A stretch of 64,000 bases of DNA from Cordia subcordata (lineage: Eukaryota > Streptophyta > Magnoliopsida > Boraginales > Cordiaceae), in NCBI GenBank assembly GCA_028554755.1, contig JAPTOF010000004.1, forward strand, positions 18,408,001-18,472,000, read 5' to 3'. This document shows, piece by piece, positions 36,001 to 48,000 of the stretch. Under the pieces are notes generated by a model. That model was given only the letters and a program-made list of their open reading frames with translations. It was not told where the DNA came from and did not search any database. The first letter of the stretch is position 1. Every line of letters starts with the position of its first letter. A program made the translations under genes and the position numbers.

Positions 36001-39000
36001 CCAGGGCCCCTGTGAAAAAGGCTTATATCCACTCCGTTCTGGCACCTGCACCATGCCCACTTCTTCTCCCTCCACTTTTCCAGCTATCCACACATCTACT
36101 GCTTATCAATGTGTGTGCTCTCCTCACTCTTTTGCAAGACTACGACATCTCAGATTGGGCTATCCATCCAAACACATGACATCTGCTCTAACTTCTTTGC
36201 TTCTTGTACATACTTCCTATAGTTCAAATAAGTGTTTGGATTGTAGCATTGCTAAGTCTCATTGTCTGCCATTTTCTGTTTCAGAATCTAGAACAAATAA
36301 GCCCTTTCAAATTGTGCATTCAGATGTTTGGGGACCATCCCCTATTTCTTCTTGTATGGGCTATAAGTACTATGTACTGTTCTTGGATGATTTTACTCAT
36401 TTCATATGGATATATCCAATAGAACTCAAATCTGAAGTTGAGCATGTTTTCCAAAGTTCTAATGCTTTTGTCAAAACTCAATTCAATGCTACCATTCAAG
36501 TTCTAAGAATTGACAATGGTAAAGAGTATGTTAACACTCGGTTGCAACTTATTTTGCAAAAACAAGGGACCTTGCACCATACTATATGCCCCTATACACC
36601 ACAGCAAAATGGAAAGGTTGAGAGAAAACATGCTCACCTTATGGAAACAATCATGACCTTACTCCAACACAGTCATATGCCTAAGTACTATTGGCTTGAG
36701 GCATTATCTACTTCAAATTACCTCATTAACAGATTGCCTACACCTCAGTTACAAAACAAATTCCCTTTTGAAATCCTATATCACTCACTCCCAGATTACA
36801 ATCATTTAAAGGTATTTGGCTGCCTTTGCTTCCCATGGATTAAACCCTATAATCAACACAAATTGCAGCCAAAATCCACCCCTGTGTGTTTCTGGGCTAT
36901 GACCCCAATGCAAAGGGCTATAGGTGCATGGATCTCAACACCAAGAGAGTGTACATCTCTAGAAATGTCAAGTTCTTTGACACTCAGTTTCCTTTTGCTA
37001 CCGAAACATCAAACTCCACTCAGGTTTCGTTGCAGATTTCACCAATTTTTCCTATACCTAAACCTTCCAATGCTACTGCATTCACTCCTACTCCACCTCT
37101 AGTGGTTTTTGCACCTTCATTTGCATCACAGACACCTCACAATGCAGCAGACTCCAGTGCTCCACAGCACACCTCATCATCTATCATCTCCTAGTTCTTG
37201 TCCAACTAGTACCACAGCAGCTCATTCTCCCATGCCTTCATCATCACCTTTACCTCCTCTTTTGCCTACTCCACCACCAAACCAAAGACTGCTATGTCAT
37301 CCAATACAAACTAGGTCCAAAACAGGGTCTTTACCTCCTCCGTTATATCCTATTCATTCTCTTGTTCACTCGCCACCTACTACTGAGCCTTGCACTTATA
37401 AAGAGGTTGCTGAATCCGCTTACTGGTACAGGCAATGAATGAGGAGTTTGAGGCATTGCAAAAGCAATAAACCTGGATTCTTGTACCACCACCCCAGGAC
37501 AGAAAACCCATTGGATGTAAATGGTGATAAGTATGGCAATGGCATGTACATAATTATAGTTGAAAAGGAGCTAGTGGCACTGCAATATAGGAGGTAGTTA
37601 GGCAGAGCATCAGTTAGTTGGGTATGCCAGTTGTCATTAGCAGTTATAATCTCAACTTACTATAAATAGTTGAGATCATGTACTCCCAATTCATTAAGTC
37701 AATGAAAACTCATTTCTTTTATCAATTCTTCATGGTATCCAGAGAAGGTTAAATCCTAGAGGGTTTTCTTTTTCCCTTCCCCCCTTCTTCCCCAATTTTT
37801 ATTCTATGAGTAATACTCAATTTCAAGCAACTATCCAAACATTAAGGACAGATAATGGCACATAATTCATAAATTAGAAATTTAAATCATCATAATTCAT
37901 AAATTAGAAATTTAAATCATTCTTGCAATCAAAAGGCATATTACATCAAGCAAGCTACCCCTATACACCAGAACAAAATGGTAGGGTAGAAAGAAAATAC
38001 AGACATTTAATAGAAACTACTCTAGCCCTACTTCATCAGAGTCACTTACCCATTTTCTTTTGGTTAGAAGCACTTTCTATGGCAAACTATTTGATAAATA
38101 GGTTGCCTATTTCTACATTGAACGATAGATCTACTTTTGAACTTCTGTATTCTACTAAGCCAGATTGTTCTACCCTAAGGGCTTTTGGGTGCTTGTGTTA
38201 CCATTGGCATAAACCTTACAACAACCACAAGTTAGAACTCAGATCCCCATCTTGTATATTCCTGGGCTATTGTCATCTAACTAAAGGATTCAAGTGCTGA
38301 GACATTGAAACTCACAAGGTTTATGTGTCTAGACATGTTAGATTGAATGAAAAGGTTTTTCCTTATCCATCTTCTCAAGCTGCAACTGCTTCTATATACC
38401 TGTTTCAACTAGTAGCAAAGTCTTCTACATCATCAAATGGTCATATCTCTCAATATCCTCTAGTTTTTTCCTTCCATACTGAAATCCCATCTGAGTCATC
38501 TTCAGATAATACTCAATCTCATGAGTCAAGAGTCATCCATTTCTTTAGGACATAGTCTTAATATACCTGTGTAGACTGTTACACAATCTACCTCTGATTC
38601 CTCTCTAGTCTCCAATTTAATGCTCATCTGCAATTGCATCTACCTCTTCTTCTTCATCTTTTGAACCTTTCCATCAATTGGCTCTTTCAAGTTACCATCC
38701 CATGCTCACCAGGTCTAAGACTAGTTGTTTAACCCAACCATTTTATCAGCTTCATAGTTTGATTGACACCCCCACACTGCATGAACCCAAGTCTTACATA
38801 GAAGCAACAAAGTATCAATGTTGGGACATTGCTATGAAAGAAGAATATAAAGCCTTACTTGATCAGCAGACTTGGGATCTTGTTCCCCTACCTTCCACTG
38901 GGCAACCTATTGGTTCAAAGTGGGTGTACAGGATAAAGACCAAGGTTGATGGTTTTGTAGCAAGGTTTAAACCCAGATTAGTGGCAAAGGGATATCTTCA

Positions 39001-42000
39001 AGAACCTCGTATTGATTACCAGGAAACATTTAGTCCTGTGGTCAAAAGTCAGACAATTAGGATAGTCTTGAGCTTGCCTTTACATCATTAGTGGAGTTTA
39101 AGGCAGTTGGATGTTTCCAATGCCTTTCTTCATGGAGCTCTTGAGGAGGGGGTGTATATGCTTCAACCATAGTGATTTGAAAATCCTCACAAGCTAGATT
39201 ATGTATGCAAATTGAAAAAGTCTCTATATGGCCTGAAATAGGCTCCTAGAGCTTGGTATTATAAACTGTCTAGTTTCTTAATTGATCAAAAGTTCCATAT
39301 GAGCACTGCAAATACCTCTCTTTTCATTCACAAAACAACCACAGATTATAGTCTAGTGTTGGTTTATGTGGATGATATTATAGTTACAAGAAGTTCACCT
39401 TCTTTTATCATGTCTTTATTGGAGGCCAGAGTACTCAGTTTGCAATGAAGGACTTGGGATCACTATCATACTTTCTGGGTATAGAGGTCAAATACACTTT
39501 TACTGGAATAGTTCTCCATCAAGCTAAGTATGCAAAAGAAATCTTAGCACAAGCAGGAATGTCTGAATGCTCTCCTATAACAACTCCAACTGTTTCTAAG
39601 GCCATTGCAACTACTGAAGCCAGTTCTACACCTTATTCTAATGGCACACAGGTCAGGAGTTTGGTGGTTTCACTCCAATACTTAACAATCACAAAGCCAG
39701 ATCTTTAGTATGCTATCAACACATTATGCCAACACATGCATTCTCCTGCTGCACTAGGAGAATGCATGTGTTGGATTTTGCATCACTCGAGGACTTTAAG
39801 GAACCTTAAGGGGACTTTAGGTCAAGGACATTACTTTTAACATGGACCACTTTATCTCCATGCCTACAGTGATTCAGATTGAGCCTTTGATGTGCAAGAT
39901 AGAAAGTCTACAACAGGCTATGTTGTTTTCCTAGGACCTAATATCATTCTTGGACATCTAAAAAACAGCACATTGTTGCTAGATCCTCAACAGAGGCTGA
40001 ATGTAGGGCAATGGCACATGCAACATTTGAACTGAAGTGGCTTACCTATTTGCTCCATGACTTACAAGTTCCTGTCTCTTCTCCTGTACTGCATTGTGAC
40101 AATGTCTCTGCTATGGCACTTGCAGTTAACCCTGTTTTTCATGCAACGACAAAGCATATAGATATTGATTACCACTTTGTTAGGGAACAAGTGAAGTCCA
40201 AAGCTTTACAGCTTTCGTATATTGCTTCAAAAGAACAGGTTGTTGACTTATTCACCAAGGCTCTCACACAATTACAACTTAACTATCTAAAGGGCAAGCT
40301 TTCCTTGGTGTCACTCCCTAGGTCAGCTTGAGAGGGGCTCATAAGTATGGCAATGGCATGTACATAATTATAGTTGAAAAGGAGCTAGTGGCACTGCAAT
40401 ATAGGAGTTAGTTAGGCAGAGCATCAGTTAGTTGGGTATGCCAGTTCTCATTAGCAGTTATAATCTCAACTTACTATAAATAGTTGAGATCATGTACTCC
40501 TAATTCATTAAGTCAATGAAAACTCATTTCTTCTATCAATTCTTCAAATGGGTATTCAAAATCAAGAAGCACAGTGATGGTTAAGTGGTTAGATACAAAG
40601 CCAGACTAGTGGCCAAGGGGCTTAATCAAGAAACAGGACTGGACTATCAAGAAACATTTAGTCTAGTCGTTAAAGCTCCTACAGTCAGGCTTGTTCTATG
40701 TCTTGCTTTACATTATGGTTGGTCGATTAAGCAATTGGATGTGTCAAATGCTTTTTTACATGGAAACCTTATAGAGACAGTTTATATGACTCAACCACCA
40801 AGGTTTGAAAATGCTCTATTTCTAGGCCATGTTTGTCAACTTAAAAAATCTCTTTATGGCCTAAAACAGGCTCCAAGGGCCTAGTATTCTATGCTGGCTT
40901 CCTTCCTATGTGCAAATGGATTCAAGTGTAGTAGTGCAGACACTTCTTTTTGCACCAAACATACATCTCCATACACTATCATTCTCTTAGGGCTTGTTTG
41001 GATTGGCTTTTTTCAAAAGCGTTTTTTTAAACAGCTTTTGAAAAACAACTTTTTTTGAGAAACTGAAAATTCTGGCTTCTAAAAAAAGTTGTATTTGAGC
41101 TTTTTTTCAGAATTTCAGTCTTTTTGGAAGCCAAATCAAATAGTTATTGCAAATTTAATGTAAAAGTACTTTTTTCCTGAAAAAAAGTCAATCCAAACAG
41201 GCCCTTAGTCTATGTAGATAATATCATCTTGACTGGTAGTTCACTTACTGTACTAAAGGAACTCGTTCTTCTTATGAAATCTAAATTTGTTATGTAGGAG
41301 TTAGGCAACCTATCTTACTTCTTGGGAATAGAGGTCACTTCTATGGTACTCAATCAGACTAAATATGCTTCTGAACTGCTGCAGAAGGCTGGCATGTCTA
41401 ATTGCAATGCCTCTGCAAATCCTACTTTGTCTAAACCAAAGATTGAAGACCAGGGTGTAGAGACCCCATATCTAGATCCTACTGTATTTAAGACCTTGGT
41501 AGGTGCACTGCAATACGTAACACTCACAAGACCTGATTTTCAGTATTCAGTCAACACCTTCTGCCAGCATATGCACAGTCCAACTTACAGGGATTTTGAG
41601 GCTCACAAGAAGATCCTCAGATTTATTAAAGGGACTCTCTCTACAGGCTTGCATTTTAGACCTAGCAACTTTATCCTGTAGGGATAGTTAGACAGTGATT
41701 GGGCTTCTAGTCATCTAGATAGAAAGTTTACCACTGGCTTTTGTGTCTTCCTAAGGTCCAATCTAATCTCATGGACATCCAAAAGGCAGGAAACTATGGC
41801 AAGGTCTTCTATGGAGGTTGAATACAGGGCCTTAGCACAAGCATCAGCAGAAATTAAATGGCTTACATACCTCCTAGAAGATTTGCATATTCCTTATATA
41901 ATTCCTATTCCTACTCTCTGTACAGATAGTGTCTCAGCTACGGCTCTAGCTTCCAATCCTGTCTATCATGCCAGGACTAAACATATTGAAATAGACTATC

Positions 42001-45000
42001 ATTTCATAAGGGAGTGGGTTCTCACCAAGCAAATCATAGTGGAATATGTGCCTACATGAGAGCAGTTAGTTGAAGATTTGCATATTCCTTATACAATTCC
42101 TACTCTCTATACAAATAGTGTCTCAGCTACGGCTCTAGCTTCCAATCCTGTCATGCTAGGACTAAATATATTGAAATAGACTATCATTTCATAAGGGAGT
42201 GGGTTCTCACCAAGCAAATCACAGTGGAATATGTGTCTACATGAGAGCAGTTAGTTGATATCTATAACAAGCCATTACCTACTGCCATATTTGAATATCT
42301 CAGAAGCAAACTTCCCCTAGCAATTCCAGCTAAATTTGAGGGGGGATGTTAAGGGAAAGGTGGTAGTTGTAGCTAGTTGAACATGTAATGGTTAATTATG
42401 CCAGTTGGCAATTAGTTAAGCTCAACTAGTGAGCATGACTCTACCAATGTGCTACTATAAATAGATACCTCATCTAACTGATCTTTAATAGAAATATAGT
42501 TACTTCCTTCCATCATGAATTTCTTTCTCTCTCTCTCTATATATATATTTCTACACTAGCCCTTAATGTTAGCCCTGCAGTGTATCAGCGGTGAATTTGC
42601 TGGATCGCTCTCTATTCGGGCTTCATGCCTTATCCACTTTGTATCCCTATTTCTCCTCTGGGCCTTGCACCTTTCTGCTGTGTATGGACTCATAAGATTG
42701 GGCCTTTAGTGCCCAATACAACTGGGGTGACTGTGTAACGTTTCATAAAATACAGGGAGTATTGTGCAGTTTGTTAAGTGTGGTGAGTTAGGTAATATAT
42801 TATATTATTATTGTAATAAGTCTCTCCCCCACATCGGAAGAGATATAATATTTGTTGCTTCTCATAATATTATAAGTACAAAGCCTTTAAACCCTTCTCT
42901 CTATCCTTATGTCTCCTTCCTTATTAACATAGTTTTTTAAAATTCATGGTTACTGCAGGGGTGTAAGGTGTATTTTACTAAAAAATGTTGTCGATATAAT
43001 GCACTTTTGACTTTTGGATGTGGATAATGTATAGTTGAGTTTTGATTAAGGATGCTTTCATTTTTGCTGATGTAGCAATTTTTCTTTTTTAAATGCTTAT
43101 TTTGGTTGATCTTATTGTCAAAATTTATGTGCTTGTGAATAGATATATCTATGGACTGTCTATTAATGTGTTTATCAATATCGTTTGTGCCCCTCAAATT
43201 AATTATCTGGTGCCTGCAGAAGAACTTGCATTGGCATATCTATTTAGTTTTTGTGTGTGCGTTTGTCTATTAAATACATATATGATCTTACATATGTATT
43301 CCTATGACATGTACTATGTAGTATATGGATTTATTACGTATATAACAGGATCCCACATCTGTGCAATTCTGTACATTTGTGTATACATGCATTTATGATT
43401 TTTCAAATATGCGGTTGCTGTTTCTTTCTTCTTCTTGGATTATTTTTTCCTAACATGTTGTTTAACTGGAATGACATGCATGTGATAGGAGCAATTGAGG
43501 AATGAAATTCTGGCTGGGATAAAGAGATTAGGACGTGTTTCGCTGATTGATTTAGCTGACACAACTGGGGTAGATTTATACCATGTGGAGAAGCAAGCCC
43601 AGCATGTAGTATCCAGTGAGTCTTCTCTGATGTTAATCAATGGTGAAATTATATCTGATTTATATTGGGACACTGTTGCTGATGAAATCAATGAGAGGCT
43701 CCAAGAATGCAGTCAAATTGCATTGGCTGAAATTGCTGCTCAATTGCAAGTCAGCTCAGAACTAATTGTGGCAGTTTTAGAACCTCGGCTTGGGACTCAG
43801 GTGTTTGGTCCTTTAAGGATTTTATGTGATCTTTTCATAGGTGGTCTTCAATAGGATAAGGGTTCTAGTGTTGATGTGTATTTGTTGTGCTTAGGTGAAA
43901 GGTAGGCTTGAAGGTGGGCAATTGTATACACCAGCTTATGTCGCACATGTGAATGCTATGGTTCGTGGAGCTGCCAGAGGTATTTTTGTTCCCATGAATT
44001 TGTCGGCGTTGTGGAACTCATTGCAGGTGTTATTGCAAGAAATGGACGGGGCTACTGGTGTGGTTGTTGAAGGTTCATTTTTTCACTCATTGTTTAATGG
44101 CTTGGTTAAGGATGGTGAAATCATTGGATCTCTTCGTGCTGGAGTTCATTGGACACCTTCTGTATGTGACATAGTGTTTGATTTTTTTGAAGTAGTTCCT
44201 TATATCTATGGAATTATTTTTACTTGCTTTTTATATCTATGGAATTTATTTTGTTCTTCTATGATATTATTTGATTTTATTCTGTATTGCTGTTATAAGG
44301 AAGAGTGTTAATATATATTTTATGAAATTCTACAGGTATTTGTCACAGCTCAAAAAGAATGTGTTGATTCATTGTTTTCACAGGTGCAAAATTGATACTC
44401 AAAAAGTTTATAGTGTGCATGTTAGTTCTAGTGCAAGCTATCATATAATTGTCTTATTCAGGATGACAGTCATATCTTCCCATTCTAGATATTATATAAA
44501 AATCTGTTAACTTAGAGCTAAACAAGTAAGTAGGTTTTTGGCTAATAGAAAGAAAAGGAAAAAGAGAAGGTGTTTGTTGCTGACTGCTTTTCCAATGCTC
44601 GATTGTCCTGACATTATCTTCTTTCAGATTGTATGGTTTTTGGCTTGTCAGGACTTAGTTTGTTATTGAGAATGACAAAAGTGATTAGATATTGGCAGCT
44701 GCTAGAATTGTTTACTTAAATGAAACATGTTCGGATAGTTTGCTAATATGTATTTGTTAGTTGTGTCACGTGCAAGCATGTGCAAGTTATTATAGCACAT
44801 GCGCTTCATATTGTGGAGCAAAAGTTAGTTCCGTTTCCCTATAAATATCTGTAACACTCAAGTGATCAAAGACAAAATCATTTTCCCTTCTCTCTCCTAA
44901 AATGTTTGCTCTCTCTTCCTCTCAACTACTACATGGTATCTAGAGCTAGGTATGGATCCAGAGATTCCCCCCCCCAGCTTCCATGGTTGTGCTCCGATGG

Positions 45001-48000
45001 CTGACTTCTTCCAGCTATTTTTTTTCTTCTCCTTTCCTCCATTAATCTCTTTCTTTCTCTCTTCTAAGCCTTTGCTTTTACTTCTCTGTTGAGTCTTGTT
45101 CTTCTCCTCCCAGGACATCTCACTTGTGTTTCTATTAGGGATTTCTCTTCCATTGATCAAGCTCTCGTTGCTTTTCCTTCACTTCCCAGCCACTTTTCTT
45201 CCATCAATCTGTTGCAAATATCCTTGCGACATCAATTTGTTGCCTTCTCTCAACTTTTCTCCTCATTTTCTTCTTCTCTCTCTCTCTCCACCCCCCCCCC
45301 CCCCCCAAAAAAAAAACCATGACTGAACGTTCCACTTCCGCTGCCACTGCCTCGAGGAAGTGACTCTATTATTCATTCATAAGTGTACCTCATATATTAC
45401 ATTGGTGTTGGAATATGTAGATGATATCATCATCACAAGAAGTTCAGATAGCTATATCACTCAGTAATCACTGATTTAGTCACTCATTTTGCTATGAAAG
45501 ACCTTGGGCAGCTATCATATTTCTTGGGAATAGAGGTGCAAGCCTAGGGAAATGGTCTCCTCCTTCATCAAACCAAGTATGCCAGAGATCTTTTGCAAAA
45601 AGCTGGAATGGCTGAATGTACTACTGTAGTCACACCCCTAGTTTCTGAGGCTTTCAAGTCCCAGGCAGATTCTACAAGTCCTTATGCTAATCCATAAAAT
45701 TTTAGAAGTTTAGTTGGGGCACTGCAATATATTAGTCTGATCAAGCCTGATTTGCAATTTATTATCAACTCTTTGTGTCAAAAAATGCATGCCCCAAATC
45801 TAGCAGATTATGCAGCCCTTAAGAGAAGTATAAGTTACATCAAAGGGACTATTCATCAAGGCTTATTTTTCCAGTCAGGACCATTGCTTCTAAATGCATT
45901 CAGTGATTCTGATTGGGCAAGTGACACAACAGATAGAAAATCGTCAGCTTCATTGGTTATGCTATCTTTCTGGTCCTAATTTGGTCTCTTGGTGTTTCTA
46001 AAGCAAGCCATTGTAGCCAGGTCTTCCACAGAGACTGAGTATAGGGCCATGGCTCACTTAACTTCAGAACTCAAATGGTTAACTTTCTTGTTCCGAGATC
46101 TAGCTATCCCACTCCTTGCTCCTATTGTTCACTGTGACAATTACTTCGCCATGGCCTTAGCCAACAATCTGGTCTTTCGTGCTAACTCAGCATATTGAGA
46201 TTGACTATGACAATTACTTTGCATGGCCTTAGCCAACAATCTAGTCTTTCGTGCTGGGACTAAGCATACTGAGATTGACTATAACTTTGTTAGGGAGCAA
46301 GTTGTCTTAAAGGCTATTCAACTATCCTATCTTGCATCCTTAACAAGTGGCAGATCTATTTATAAAATCCTTGACACAACAACAGTTTGGATATCTCAAA
46401 AGCAAGCTTCCCTTGGCCTATCACCAAGCTCAGCTTGAGGGGGCTGATAATGATACAAGTGATTAGACATTGGCAATACCTAGAATTGTTTACTTAAATG
46501 AAACATGTCCAGATAGTTTGCTAGTATGTATTTGTTAGTAGTGTCATGTGTAAGCATGTGCAAATTAGTTATATCGCATATGCTTTATATTGTGGAGGGA
46601 GAGATATCTCTGCAACTATTTGTAACATTCAAGTGATCAATGATAGGAAATTTTTTTTCCTTTTGTCCCCTTGTTAAGTATAATAAATAAATATAGCCAA
46701 ATTCTCTCTACAAGCATGGTAACTCAATATGGTATCAAAATTTAGAAACCAGAAGTCTTAGGTTCAAAACTCATTTCCACTTATTGAAAAAATATTAAAA
46801 TGTCCACGTGCAAGGCTTTAAATAAGTCATGCTTGCATGTGAGGTGGCATGTTGAGTACAATAAATAAATAAAACCAAATTCTCTCTACAAGCTTGAACT
46901 TTTAGATGAGGTGGTTACTTAATACTCCTAAAATATTTTCTCTCTTTCTCTCAACTTCCACAGTTATATACACTTCAGTGGTAATGTTGCCTCTGAAACA
47001 ATGTCTAGATGCCTCATTGTTTTGTTCATTAGTTGCTTATACACAAGAAATGTAGTATTCCTTTAGTTCTGTTTGAAAGCTCTTGAAAAATAAACTTATC
47101 CATTGAAATGCTTATGATTTTCCTTGTAATTCAGTTCTTGATTGCTGCACTAGGATTTAGTTTTGAAACTGGACTGCATATTAGATAATCAGTAATCAGT
47201 GAATCTAAGGTCAATGCCACCTAATCAGCTGGTCATACACCATTCTAGTTAAAAAGTCATATGGTGGTTATGAGAACTGAGCAGAATAAGTAAGATAAAC
47301 TTTTTCAGGGAACTTAAATGATCCAAGAAATTACTTATGATTAGAATATGCTGACTTTTCCTTTTAATGTTCTGCACATGTTGATTATTCAATCAGTTTT
47401 ACTTTCTCTGCAGGGTTCATTTATAAGTTATGAAGCTCTAAACAAACTTGGGATTGTACAACCCATTCAATTTCTGCAGGTAACATGGTGCTATCTGCCA
47501 TTTTTAGATGTGAACTTTTTCGATTGTTTTAAAGTGAACTAACATAAATTGAAATCTGTCAAGTAGACTTCATTTTTCCATGAAAGTTCTCTTCTTGTTT
47601 ATTAAATTAACATGTCGTCATGCATGCCAATTTTAGTCCAGGTATCCTGAAGGCATTGCTCTAGCTACTGTTTTTGCCCACCCATCGATAGTTGAAATGT
47701 TGGATGCTGCTGTGGAGGATGCTATAGAACAAAGTAGCTGGTAAAGTTCTAATTCTTTATTTTGGTGAACTGCAGTTTCTAGTCTTGCTGCCCCCACCCA
47801 AAAGAAAAAAAAAGGGGAAAGGAATAATGAACAAAGAGAGAAACCAAGAAGCAGAAATGAATTCGAAAAGCGACAAAAAACTAAAAAAAAATCTTCTTTA
47901 CAAATATGCATCTAACTGATAAGAAGGTAATGTGGATGCTTGCAGGATAGACACTGGGCATATTCACTTGTAGTTTCTTCTTCACTATTGATGTGTGTGT

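Larger units (their letters stand above)
37525..40546 (+). mobile_element. Ty1/copia element copia-2, nested in copia-1
   Basis: Two 208-bp LTRs (37525-37732, 40339-40546) with only about 5 differences. Perfect target duplication AATGG at 37520-37524 and 40547-40551. PBS TGGTATCCAGAG lies at 37733 and a purine-rich tract TTGAGAGGGGC before the 3' LTR. Gag, protease and most of integrase are missing, so the element is internally deleted. Removing it restores [10 protein letters not shown] in copia-1 RT. Confidence 0.95.
40552..42330 (+). pseudogene. copia-1 reverse transcriptase and RNase H
   Basis: Resumes after the nested element: [20 protein letters not shown] at 40591, then [14 protein letters not shown] and a stop at 40882. 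After the MITE the catalytic box VYVDNIIL (normally YVDD; second Asp is Asn) lies at about 41208-41231. RNase H has [11 protein letters not shown] at 41802 and [12 protein letters not shown] at 41980, then a 195-bp tandem duplication of this end. Confidence 0.85.
34158..42555 (+). mobile_element. Ty1/copia retrotransposon copia-1, outer element in UFL1 intron 1
   Basis: TG...CA LTRs at 34158-34349 and 42347-42555. The PBS TGGTATCAAGAGCC follows the 5' LTR and the polypurine tract GAGGGGGGA precedes the 3' LTR. Flanks CTAGT and CTAGC are a 4-of-5 target duplication. Domain order gag, protease, integrase, RT, RNase H is diagnostic for Ty1/copia. The element contains copia-2 (37525-40546) and a MITE (40990-41204); without them it is about 5.2 kb. 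By eye the LTRs differ at about 13 of 180 aligned bases. Stops and shifts show it is dead. Confidence 0.92.
44667..46962 (+). mobile_element. Deleted Ty1/copia element copia-3 in UFL1 intron 4
   Basis: LTRs at 44667-44933 (TGAGAATG...CTACTACA) and 46445-46962 (TGATAATG...CTTCCACA, enlarged by a TRIM). The target duplication GTTAT is perfect (44662-44666, 46963-46967). PBS TGGTATCTAGAGC is at 44934. Gag, protease, integrase and most of RT are deleted; the leader joins RT directly near 45365. The LTRs are clearly more diverged than those of copia-2. Confidence 0.92.

Noticed and set aside
36204..36422. Small + frame within copia-1 integrase
   Set aside because: It is an out-of-frame shadow of the integrase coding sequence.
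45089..45326. Ser/Leu-rich open frames
   Set aside because: They are translations of the pyrimidine-rich copia-3 leader and poly(C) run.
46700..46790. Stand-alone SINE in the copia-3 LTR
   Set aside because: The A/B-box-like words lie between direct terminal repeats with a primer site, so the whole unit is better explained as a TRIM.
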